The notes under the pieces: model-generated | Database searches by the model: none | Told to the model about the DNA's origin: nothing | Seen by the model: the letters and a program-made list of their open reading frames with translations, nothing else | Assembly (NCBI RefSeq): GCF_030158815.1 | Contig: NZ_BPFZ01000005.1 | Location: 62,001-126,000, forward strand | Reading direction: 5' to 3' | Origin: Candidatus Phycosocius spiralis | GTDB taxonomy: Bacteria; Pseudomonadota; Alphaproteobacteria; Caulobacterales; Aquidulcibacteraceae | Length of the DNA: 64,000 nucleotides | Program-made: the position numbers and the translations under genes | Shown here: piece after piece, positions 56,748 through 64,000 of the stretch | How positions within the stretch are numbered: the stretch's first letter is position 1 | Layout: each line of letters begins with the position of its first letter

Positions 56748-57839
56748 TTATTGGGTAGATTGCGGGGCTGGGACTGTGGTTGAGGCTGGGACTGAGACAG
56801 CGGTCGAGGCTGGAGCTAATGAAGCTGGGGACTCTACTCCATTTGGAACGACATGAACAGGGTTTGTCTTAGATGTTTCACTCTTGCTCAAGACTGCCAC
56901 TTCGGCAATGCTAGAAGCTTTGGTGTCTGCAGCTTTGGTGTCTGCGGCAGATTTGACTTCATCGGCTTTTGCTTTGGCGGCCGCAGCGGCTTCAGCGGCG
57001 ATACGTTCTGCTTCAGCCTTGGCTTTGACGATCGCAATTTGTTCAAAGTCGGGTACGCGCCAATTGACCACCTTGTGGCCAGCTTCGCCAACAATCGCGC
57101 TTTGGCCGAAGCCGTTTGCGACTAAAACCCCGCCGATTGGTGCTGAAACAAACCAGCGACCCAAGCCGTCGGTCGAAAAACTTTCGCCTTTGCGTAAAAT
57201 ACGGTCAGTTACCAAAGCACCATCTTCCCCCCTAACGGTGATGCGCACATCTTCAAGCGCCGTTAAGACGGATAAGGGTTGGACATCGGATGTGGCATGG
57301 GAAGTCACCCTTGGGCTTGCTTCCGCCCAAGCCTTAATCTTGGCGTCGGGAGGGGCAATCATGTCGCCCTGTTGTGGTTTAAGCACATGAAGGCTGGCCC
57401 AAATCAATAGCCAACCTAAAAGTGCCAAGGCGATGACGATGCCAATTGGGGTTGCAAATTGGTTTGAAATAGTCTCAATTTCAGATTCACGCCGCCTTTG
57501 CATGGGTTCCCAAGCATCGCGATACTCACTGACAAGTCCATCGCAATCGATCAAACCCAATAGCTCACCATAACCGCGCACATATCCTAAAGCATAACCT
57601 AGGCCTGGTAATTTTTGAAATTGCATCGTCTCAATGGCGGCAACTTGTTCTGGTTTTAGTCTCAAAGCCAACGCAATTTGATGGATCGATAAATCTTGTT
57701 CACGACGCGCAGCTTGTAAGCGTGTTCCAGGACCATCAGCCTCTGGATTATCCACGGAACTAACCAGACGCAATCTGGCCCGCCCCTGACCCAGAGCTTT
57801 AGCAGCATCTAATTTTCGCGCGGCCTCTGCCGGACTCAT
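56748..57839 (-). CDS. RodZ-like helix-turn-helix membrane protein
   Basis: Cytoplasmic XRE-type HTH (residues ~38-105: TRLQAARREQDLSIHQIALA, then LRLKPEQVAAIE), one membrane helix (PIGIVIALALLGWLLIWASL), and a periplasmic DUF4115 domain (VRITVRGEDGALVTDRILRK), with an Ala/Lys-rich then Thr/Pro-rich tail. This is the RodZ layout, which in model bacteria links MreB to the membrane. The gene pair with ispG is conserved in Alphaproteobacteria. 363 residues. The function here is by analogy. Confidence 0.85.
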   Translation of the reverse strand: MSPAEAARKLDAAKALGQGRARLRLVSSVDNPEADGPGTRLQAARREQDLSIHQIALALRLKPEQVAAIETMQFQKLPGLGYALGYVRGYGELLGLIDCDGLVSEYRDAWEPMQRRRESEIETISNQFATPIGIVIALALLGWLLIWASLHVLKPQQGDMIAPPDAKIKAWAEASPRVTSHATSDVQPLSVLTALEDVRITVRGEDGALVTDRILRKGESFSTDGLGRWFVSAPIGGVLVANGFGQSAIVGEAGHKVVNWRVPDFEQIAIVKAKAEAERIAAEAAAAAKAKADEVKSAADTKAADTKASSIAEVAVLSKSETSKTNPVHVVPNGVESPASLAPASTAVSVPASTTVPAPQSTQ

Positions 57840-57953
57840 CGATTTAATCCTTAATATGAAACTTAAACTGGGCGATTATGGGTTTAATCACTTTTGGCTT
57901 ATCTTAATCATATTGGTTGGTGTCTGTTGACAAAACGTTACACTTTGTCAATT

Positions 57954-60215
57954 CTATTCTAGGATAACATTGTTTGTTTTGGCATATTTTTTCAGCGTTT
58001 GGCGTATGTTTTCGTCGCCTTTTTGCAGCAATTGTTTCAGATGTTTAGCAAACGCTTCCCCATTTAGTGACATCAGCATGCGCTTGACTGGGCCAATGCC
58101 ACTAGCAGGCATGGAAAGGCTGCGATAGCCTAGTCCAATCATCGCCATAGCTTCGAGTGGGCGGCCTGCATGTTCGCCACAAATCGAGATGGGTGTATCA
58201 CCTGCAGCATCGCGAATATGCTGCAAAAATGTCAAAGCGGGGCGAGAGAGAATATCATAGCGATCGGCGACTTTGGCTGTGCCGCGGTCTGCGGCAAAAA
58301 AGAATTGCATCAGATCGTTAGTCCCAATCGAAAGAAAATCAGCCTCCTTAGCCAAAGTAGCGGTATCCCAAGCCATTGCTGGGGCTTCAATCATGGCCCC
58401 CACTTTTACCACACTTGGCCCTTGGCGGCCATTGCTGCGTGCCCAGGCCAATTCTTTTTCTAAAAGCTCACGCGCGCGATAAAATTCATCAACGACAGCA
58501 ACCAGTGGGAACATGATCCGCAACAGCCGCCCTTCGGCGGCGCGCACCAAAGCACGCAATTGATAGCGTGAGAGGCCAGGTCGATCCAATCCCATGCGAA
58601 GTGCCCGCCAACCCATAGATGGGTTCTCTTCTCGCTCGGTCGGCATATAGGCCGCCACTTTATCGCCTCCCAAATCAAGAGTTCTGAAAGTCACTGGGTG
58701 GCCTTTTGCTAGGTCTAGGGCTTCGGTATAGAGGGCCGTTTGGGCATCCAATCGCGGCAATGAATCTGCAATCATGAACTGAAACTCTGTTCGATAAAGC
58801 CCAACCCCGTGTGCACCTGTTGTCTCGATCTGCTCAAGATCGATGGCAAGTCCTGCATTGATGAATAATTGAATCGATTGACCATCTAAGGTTTGGCTCG
58901 GCGCATCCTTGGTGGCTGTAAACAGGCGTTGCTCTGCACTTTGTTCATCAAAGCGAAGCTTGAGGGCTGTTGCAACCATAGGGTCTGGTCGCAGATAGGC
59001 TTGGCCTTCATTGCCGTCGACTATGATGGTATCACCTGATTCCACACGTGAAAGCAGGTTTGGGAGTTGCCCAATCATGGGTACACCCATGGCTTTGGCA
59101 ACGATAGCCGCATGCGAAGAAGGCGAACCTTCCTCTAAGAGAATTGCTTTGATCTTACCGCGTCCATATTCTAGCAATTCGGCTGGACCAATATCGCGAG
59201 CGACAAGAATTGATTCTTCAAAAATTTCGTTTCGATCTGCCGAATTTCCTGACAAATGGCGCAATAATCGGTTGTCGAGCTCTTCTAAATCATGCAAGCG
59301 GTCGCGAATATATCCGTCCTTAGCGTTTGACATGCGTGCTCTATGTTCAGAGCGAACCTGCTCAACCGACGCTTCGGCCGTCAAACCATTTTTAACACCA
59401 TCACGCAGTCGCCGTTCCCAACTGCGGTCCTGACTTAAAAGATGAAAGGTCTCCAGAACTTCATACGAAGTGCCGCCCAAGGTTTGAACATCGCCAGCCA
59501 ATAAAGCCGCCAGCCCAAGCCGTAATGTCTGCAAAGCGCTATCAAGTTTTAGCTCTTCAGCAATTGGATCATCGGATAAATAGCGGGTGGGCTCAACATC
59601 GGGATCGTGCAACAGGGCTTTACCGCTGGCTAGTCCTCGCGAATAGGCCCTGCCTTTGAGCGTTTCTGGTGTGGTTGGCTTGATTTGAAACTCAAAGAGC
59701 GCACCGGTTAAATCTTCAACCGACACAATCTCGGCCAAGACGGTCGCGATCAGTTGCAGCGCTTCGATTTCATCGTCATCATAGATCCGTGCATAGCGGT
59801 TTTGCACCACCAAAACCCCGACTACGCGGCCACTACGCAAAACCGGCACGCCCAAGAAAGACTGAAACGGATCTTCGCCAGTCTCAGGCCTATAGGAAAA
59901 CCGATGATGCTTGGGCGCGTCAGCTAGGCTGATTGGCTCTACCCCTTCGGCTACTAAGCCAACAAGGCCTTCACCCGCTTTCAGCCTAGTACGATGGACA
60001 GCATCTCGCACAAGACCTTCTGTAGCAAACAATTCTAGGGAACCATCGCCGCGGCGCAAATAAATCGAGCAGACATCGGCAACCATGGTCGTGCCGATTT
60101 GTGCAACAATACGGTCTAACCGGGTCTGGGTATCGACATCTTGCACCATCACATCGCGCAGGCGACGTAGCAAAACGCGTGATCCCCCCCCGCTGCCAGA
60201 TGTTATTGGTGCCAT
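57954..60215 (-). CDS. ptsP: PTS(Ntr) enzyme I, GAF-fused phosphoenolpyruvate-protein phosphotransferase
   Basis: Nitrogen-related PTS enzyme I that takes phosphate from PEP and passes it to NPr. An N-terminal GAF domain (about 15-160, VGLVAEGVEPISLADAPKHH) senses a small ligand, glutamine in studied cases. Then the HPr-binding region, the phosphorylated His in EEGSPSSHAAIVAKAMGVPM, and the PEP-binding barrel (RTEFQFMIADSLPRLDAQ, SIGTNDLMQFFFAADRG). The ATG at 60215 follows GAGGG by 4 bases; a TTG at 60230 is in frame. About 754 residues. Downstream of lysC, as usual in the class. Confidence 0.95.
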   Translation of the reverse strand: MAPITSGSGGGSRVLLRRLRDVMVQDVDTQTRLDRIVAQIGTTMVADVCSIYLRRGDGSLELFATEGLVRDAVHRTRLKAGEGLVGLVAEGVEPISLADAPKHHRFSYRPETGEDPFQSFLGVPVLRSGRVVGVLVVQNRYARIYDDDEIEALQLIATVLAEIVSVEDLTGALFEFQIKPTTPETLKGRAYSRGLASGKALLHDPDVEPTRYLSDDPIAEELKLDSALQTLRLGLAALLAGDVQTLGGTSYEVLETFHLLSQDRSWERRLRDGVKNGLTAEASVEQVRSEHRARMSNAKDGYIRDRLHDLEELDNRLLRHLSGNSADRNEIFEESILVARDIGPAELLEYGRGKIKAILLEEGSPSSHAAIVAKAMGVPMIGQLPNLLSRVESGDTIIVDGNEGQAYLRPDPMVATALKLRFDEQSAEQRLFTATKDAPSQTLDGQSIQLFINAGLAIDLEQIETTGAHGVGLYRTEFQFMIADSLPRLDAQTALYTEALDLAKGHPVTFRTLDLGGDKVAAYMPTEREENPSMGWRALRMGLDRPGLSRYQLRALVRAAEGRLLRIMFPLVAVVDEFYRARELLEKELAWARSNGRQGPSVVKVGAMIEAPAMAWDTATLAKEADFLSIGTNDLMQFFFAADRGTAKVADRYDILSRPALTFLQHIRDAAGDTPISICGEHAGRPLEAMAMIGLGYRSLSMPASGIGPVKRMLMSLNGEAFAKHLKQLLQKGDENIRQTLKKYAKTNNVILE

Positions 60216-60485
60216 AAAACCCTCAGCCAAGTCATAATCAGCTTCTCTAACTCAATCTCTTCTGATTAGCACCACTCAAAGCTGTGGTGCGCCAAGAGCG
60301 ATGAAGCACAACAAGTCATGACCGTTTGGACCGGCCCAGTTATTCACTTCACTGGGTATTCACGAGCATATAATGACAAATGATGTTTATTTATGACCTG
60401 ATAATTCCTCAAAAACGGCCTTTGGTAACCAATTAACTTCAATAAAAATACTCATCTTCTTAGTAAATTTTGATTGGACATTAGG

Positions 60486-61730
60486 TTAAGCTGAATCTAG
60501 TCCATATGCTGTGTGTAAAGCCCGAACAGCTAGCTCTGTGTAGGAACTGTCAATCAGCACCGAAATCTTGATTTCGGAGGTGGCGATATTTTCGATATTG
60601 ATGCCTTTTTTGGACAAAGCATCAAACATAATGCGTGCCACCCCAACATGGGAACGCATACCAACCCCAATCACCGATACTTTAGAGACATTCTTTTTGA
60701 CTTCAATCTGCTCAAACCCAATTTGCGTTTGGGCACTGGTCATGAGGTCCAAGGCACGGTCGGCCTCGCGCTCTGGTACCGTGAAAGTCATATTGACAGT
60801 GCCTTCCGTGCGCGAAGGGGCCTGTACAATCATATCGACATTAATGTTGGCCTCTGCCAAGCGGCCAAAAATATCGGCCGCAACGCCTGGGTGATCTTGT
60901 AAGGCCTTTAATGACAGTTTGGCTTCGTCGCGCGAATAGGCGATGCCCGATACGATCTGTTTTTCCACGATTTCATCCTCATCACAAACCATAGTTCCAG
61001 GGTTAGGGTGGCCTGGCTCCACAAAGCTTGAGAGCACCCGCACTGGGACGCGCTTGGCCATAGCCAGTTCAACGGAGCGGGTCTGCAAGACTTTTGCACC
61101 CAAAGATGCCATTTCCAGCATTTCTTCATATGAAATTTTATCAAGCCGCTTCGCTTTTGGTACCAAGCGCGGGTCGGTGGTATACACGCCATCGACGTCG
61201 GTATAGATGTCACAGCGACCAGCTTCTAATGCTGCGGCAACCGCAACCGCAGATGTGTCGGAGCCACCGCGTCCTAAAGTGGTGATGCGATCTTCTTCTG
61301 TAACCCCTTGGAAGCCTGGAATAACTGCGACTTGACCAGCATCAATCGCAGCAGCCACTTCCCCTGCGTTAATATCGCTGATGCGGGCAGAGCCATGGGT
61401 ATCACTTGAAGCGACCCGGATCTGCCATCCCTGCCAAGACCGGGCAGGAATGCCCATAGCGCGCAGTGCCAAAGCCAAAAGCCCCGTTGTAACCTGCTCA
61501 CCGGTTGCAACCACCACATCATATTCATCGTCAAATTGTTCGGCGGGTAAACCTTCACCCGCTGCATTGGCGAGATCCACCAAGCGATTGGTCTCCCCCG
61601 ACATCGCTGAAACAACGACGGCAATACCATATCCGGCTTCACGTTCAGCGGCAACCAGACGCGCGACGCGGCGAATGCGCTCCACATCGCCGACAGAGGT
61701 TCCACCAAACTTCATCACCAAACGCGACAT
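60486..61730 (-). CDS. lysC: Aspartate kinase
   Basis: Phosphorylates aspartate for Lys, Thr, Met and diaminopimelate synthesis. Kinase domain MKFGGTSVGDVERIRRVARL, TLGRGGSDTSAVAVAAALEA and DPRLVPKAKRLDKISYEEML; two ACT domains follow (VSVIGVGMRSHVGVARIMFD and the region before it) for feedback control. 414 residues, complete. It is divergent from ubiG and lies upstream of ptsP. Confidence 0.96.
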   Translation of the reverse strand: MSRLVMKFGGTSVGDVERIRRVARLVAAEREAGYGIAVVVSAMSGETNRLVDLANAAGEGLPAEQFDDEYDVVVATGEQVTTGLLALALRAMGIPARSWQGWQIRVASSDTHGSARISDINAGEVAAAIDAGQVAVIPGFQGVTEEDRITTLGRGGSDTSAVAVAAALEAGRCDIYTDVDGVYTTDPRLVPKAKRLDKISYEEMLEMASLGAKVLQTRSVELAMAKRVPVRVLSSFVEPGHPNPGTMVCDEDEIVEKQIVSGIAYSRDEAKLSLKALQDHPGVAADIFGRLAEANINVDMIVQAPSRTEGTVNMTFTVPEREADRALDLMTSAQTQIGFEQIEVKKNVSKVSVIGVGMRSHVGVARIMFDALSKKGINIENIATSEIKISVLIDSSYTELAVRALHTAYGLDSA

Positions 61731-61879
61731 GCTCGCATGCTCCTAATTGATCCGGCTTGTGGTCGGAGAGGTGTCCAAGGTTTTGCAGTAAAAAACCTCT
61801 ATTTGCTCTCGACGCGCGCGCTCATCGCTCTATGAACTTGATTGGTCAATCCTTAGTTATGCTGCCAACTGCCTAATGA

Positions 61880-62671
61880 ATGAGTATTTTCATGTCAAAA
61901 TCCCGACATTCTAGTGATAATCCGGTGCAGCCAAAATCACCCTCCATTGATCCCGCAGAAGTGGCTAAGTTTGCTGCCATGGCGGAGGATTGGTGGAACC
62001 CCTATGGCAAGTTTCGCCCGCTGCACAAGTTTAATCCAATAAGACTGGCTTTCATTCGCGACACCGTGGCAGCCCATTTTGGGCGAAGCCCACTCGCACC
62101 TTTACCGCTTAAAGATCTTAAATTGCTCGACATTGGCTGTGGCGGTGGACTGTTAAGCGAGCCCATGACCCGGTTGGGAGCAATAGTTACAGGCGTGGAC
62201 GCAACTTTGCCGAATGTTAAAACCGCTTTGACACACGCCGCACAATCGGGCCTCAATATTGACTATCGCCATGGCACGGCGGAAGGCCTATTGGCTGCCG
62301 GGGAGGGGCCATATGATATCGTGCTCAACATGGAAGTGGTGGAGCACGTTGCCGATGCTGCAGCTTTTCTAAAAGATTCAGCCAAACTCGTCGCACCTGG
62401 TGGTTTGATGATCATCGCCACCATCAATCGCACAATACGCGCGCTTGCTTTTGCCATCATCGGGGCAGAACGCATTTTGCGCTGGCTGCCTGAAGGCACA
62501 CATGATTTTGACAAGCTGATAAAGCCAAGTGAGATTGAAGCGGCATTAGCTGGCCAGCCTGGCTTAAGCTTGGATGCCCCGATTGGGGTTATGTATAATC
62601 CACTCCTTGATCGCTGGTCCCTTGGGCGCGATACGGGCATGAATTACATGATTGTGGTCAAAAAGACATAA
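61880..62671 (+). CDS. ubiG: Ubiquinone 3-O-methyltransferase
   Basis: SAM-dependent O-methyltransferase acting twice in ubiquinone synthesis. Family N-terminus [20 protein letters not shown], motif [21 protein letters not shown], and [20 protein letters not shown]; a C-terminal [20 protein letters not shown] closes it. 263 residues. An in-frame ATG at 61892 is an alternative start; neither has a strong ribosome-binding site. Confidence 0.95.
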   Translation: MSIFMSKSRHSSDNPVQPKSPSIDPAEVAKFAAMAEDWWNPYGKFRPLHKFNPIRLAFIRDTVAAHFGRSPLAPLPLKDLKLLDIGCGGGLLSEPMTRLGAIVTGVDATLPNVKTALTHAAQSGLNIDYRHGTAEGLLAAGEGPYDIVLNMEVVEHVADAAAFLKDSAKLVAPGGLMIIATINRTIRALAFAIIGAERILRWLPEGTHDFDKLIKPSEIEAALAGQPGLSLDAPIGVMYNPLLDRWSLGRDTGMNYMIVVKKT

Positions 62672-62699
62672 AGCCCCCCACCCTTTAAGGCAGGGGGCC
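62672..62699. terminator. Terminator between convergent ubiG and recA
   Basis: GCCCCC (62673-62678) pairs with GGGGGC (62693-62698), with a second CCTT/AAGG pair inside. The minus-strand copy ends in a short CTTT, so it best serves recA; it may act in both directions. Confidence 0.6.
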
Positions 62700-62706
62700 T
62701 AAAGCG

Positions 62707-63798
62707 CTAGAGGTCGTCCATCTCGCCAATGTCAGAGATGGGTTCGCCAGCGAGAACATCTGCAAGAATGCCCGCATTTTGGCGAACTTTTTGCTCGATT
62801 TCGCCAGACATATCGAGATTGGCCTTTAAAAAGGCGCGGGCATTGTCTTTTCCCTGACCGATACGTGTGCTGTCATAGGAATACCACGAGCCTGATTTTT
62901 CAATGATCCCAGCTTTGACACCAAGGTCAATAAGCTCTCCCTGCTTGGAAATGCCTTCGCCATATAATATATCAAACTCAACTTGTTTGAACGGTGGTGC
63001 AACTTTGTTTTTGACCACTTTGACACGGGTGATATTGCCGACCACATCTTCTTTATCTTTAATTTGGCCAATGCGACGAATGTCCAGACGGACGGATGCA
63101 TAAAATTTAAGCGCATTGCCCCCAGTTGTGGTCTCAGGGCTACCAAACATCACCCCAATTTTCATGCGGATTTGGTTGATGAAGATAACCAGCGTCTTTG
63201 AGCGCGAAATTGAGCCTGTGAGCTTGCGCAAGGCTTGGCTCATCAAACGGGCCTGCGAGCCGGGCAAACTATCACCCATATCGCCTTCAATTTCAGCTTT
63301 TGGCGTCAAAGCGGCAACTGAATCAATCACCAACACATCCACTGCACCCGAACGGACCAATGTGTCGGTGATTTCGAGCGCTTGCTCACCCGTATCGGGC
63401 TGGGAAATCAAAAGGTCGCTTAGATCAACACCCAATTTGCGCGCATAAATAGGGTCGAGCGCATGTTCTGCATCAACAAAGGCACACACACCGCCACTTT
63501 TTTGAGCTTCAGCAATGCAGTGTAACGCCAAAGTGGTTTTGCCAGAGCTCTCGGGGCCATAAATCTCAACAATCCGACCGCGCGGCAAGCCGCCAATCCC
63601 AAGAGCAATATCAAGCCCGAGCGATCCTGTGGAAACCGATTCGATTTCAACCGCAGCCCCTTGTTCCCCTAAGCGCATGATCGAACCCTTGCCAAAGGCG
63701 CGTTCAATTTGCGCTAAAGCCGAGTCGAGAGCTTTTTCCTTGTCCATTTCGTTTTTTTCCACCAAGCGAAGTGCTGCATGTGTCGCATGAGTTGCCAT
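62707..63798 (-). CDS. recA: Recombinase RecA
   Basis: Strand-exchange protein and LexA/SOS co-protease. Walker [20 protein letters not shown], the acidic [20 protein letters not shown], loop 1 [17 protein letters not shown] and loop 2 [20 protein letters not shown] are intact. The ATG at 63798 ([20 protein letters not shown]) has AGGGG 7 bases upstream and the expected alphaproteobacterial N-terminus; the frame runs up to 63840. 363 residues. An SOS box lies 113 bases upstream. Confidence 0.97.
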   Translation of the reverse strand: MATHATHAALRLVEKNEMDKEKALDSALAQIERAFGKGSIMRLGEQGAAVEIESVSTGSLGLDIALGIGGLPRGRIVEIYGPESSGKTTLALHCIAEAQKSGGVCAFVDAEHALDPIYARKLGVDLSDLLISQPDTGEQALEITDTLVRSGAVDVLVIDSVAALTPKAEIEGDMGDSLPGSQARLMSQALRKLTGSISRSKTLVIFINQIRMKIGVMFGSPETTTGGNALKFYASVRLDIRRIGQIKDKEDVVGNITRVKVVKNKVAPPFKQVEFDILYGEGISKQGELIDLGVKAGIIEKSGSWYSYDSTRIGQGKDNARAFLKANLDMSGEIEQKVRQNAGILADVLAGEPISDIGEMDDL

Positions 63799-63910
63799 AT
63801 GTGAACCCCTTTTCACGATTCCCGTCCAAACCGGTATCAAGGGCTCTATTGAGCTATATACAGGTTAGACTTAGTTGTGTCCTCCCCAATGTGTATCTGA
63901 TATGTTCTTA

Positions 63911-63925
63911 GAACACAAGTAGAAC
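63911..63925 (-). promoter_or_regulatory. LexA (SOS) box of recA
   Basis: GAACACAAGTAGAAC is an exact GAAC-N7-GAAC direct repeat, read GTTC-N7-GTTC toward recA, the alphaproteobacterial LexA site. It overlaps a palindrome GTTC-TTA-GAAC at 63904-63914. Confidence 0.85.
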
Positions 63926-64000
63926 ATGACGATAAAAGTGACTTTACTTAACCAATATGTCCAATTATGACGTATTAAACCGCTGCCAATTCCATTTTCA

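Noticed and set aside
57845..57870. TTAA-N8-TTAA near the RodZ-like gene start as a CtrA site
   Set aside because: Spacing is 8, not 7, in an A/T-rich stretch; too weak to call.

Overview
The window looks like a piece of an alphaproteobacterial chromosome of moderate G+C (about half, judged by eye), probably from the Caulobacterales/Hyphomonadaceae side of the class. Four things point there: the FtsZ sequence with its C-terminal peptide, a CtrA-type TTAA-N7-TTAA site with GANTC methylation sites in front of ftsZ, an alphaproteobacterial GAAC-N7-GAAC SOS box in front of recA, and the gene neighbourhoods (lysC-ptsP, a RodZ-like gene next to ispG, tyrS/anmK back to back, 6S RNA next to the 5-FCL gene). 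It is mostly ordinary, dense chromosome with a few accessory patches. No phage, complete IS element or CRISPR array was seen.

Layout. 0-6.8 kb: two tandem TonB-dependent receptors (the first cut by the window edge), each followed by a clear terminator, then a small secreted protein and a TPR-aspartyl hydroxylase. 6.8-9.5 kb: sppA, tRNA-Gln and a SOUL heme-binding protein. 10-16.8 kb: a tightly overlapping MoxR / DUF58 / BatA-DUF4159 / vWA membrane-protein operon on the minus strand. 16.9-27.6 kb: DUF1285 and Nudix genes, then a rearranged division and cell-wall cluster: ddl-ftsQ-ftsA forward, murB and murI reversed, then ftsZ-lpxC-glmM forward. 27.6-35.4 kb: tyrS, anmK, a decayed parDE pair, an inositol monophosphatase, 6S RNA and 5-FCL, a YmdB-family phosphoesterase, yebC and an acyl-CoA-dehydrogenase-like flavoprotein.

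35.4-37.8 kb is an accessory-looking patch: an AbrB/Doc toxin-antitoxin pair with a palindromic operator, tRNA-Leu, an orphan lipoprotein, a 555-bp stretch without genes, and tRNA-Val. 37.8-40.4 kb: serine dehydratase and a beta-lactamase-fold hydrolase. 40.5-49.4 kb: a large minus-strand fatty-acid/acyl-CoA degradation cluster (MerR regulator, two acyl-CoA dehydrogenases, an OsmC protein, a thioesterase, thiolase, and a FadJ/FadB-type enzyme). A DUF559 gene sits inside it, boxed by inverted copies of a palindromic repeat. 49.5-64 kb: tadA, trxB, a TerC-family gene, a polyprenyl synthase, a TrmN6-like methyltransferase, an Old Yellow Enzyme, ispG, a RodZ-like gene, ptsP, lysC, ubiG and recA.

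Functionally the window combines envelope and division machinery (ddl, ftsQAZ, murB, murI, lpxC, glmM, anmK), outer-membrane uptake, lipid catabolism, isoprenoid and quinone synthesis, and DNA repair. The least explained parts are the MoxR/DUF58/DUF4159 operon, the repeat-boxed DUF559 gene, the peroxiredoxin and unknown gene inside the lipid operon, and the parDE pair in which both genes carry the same kind of one-base T-run deletion.
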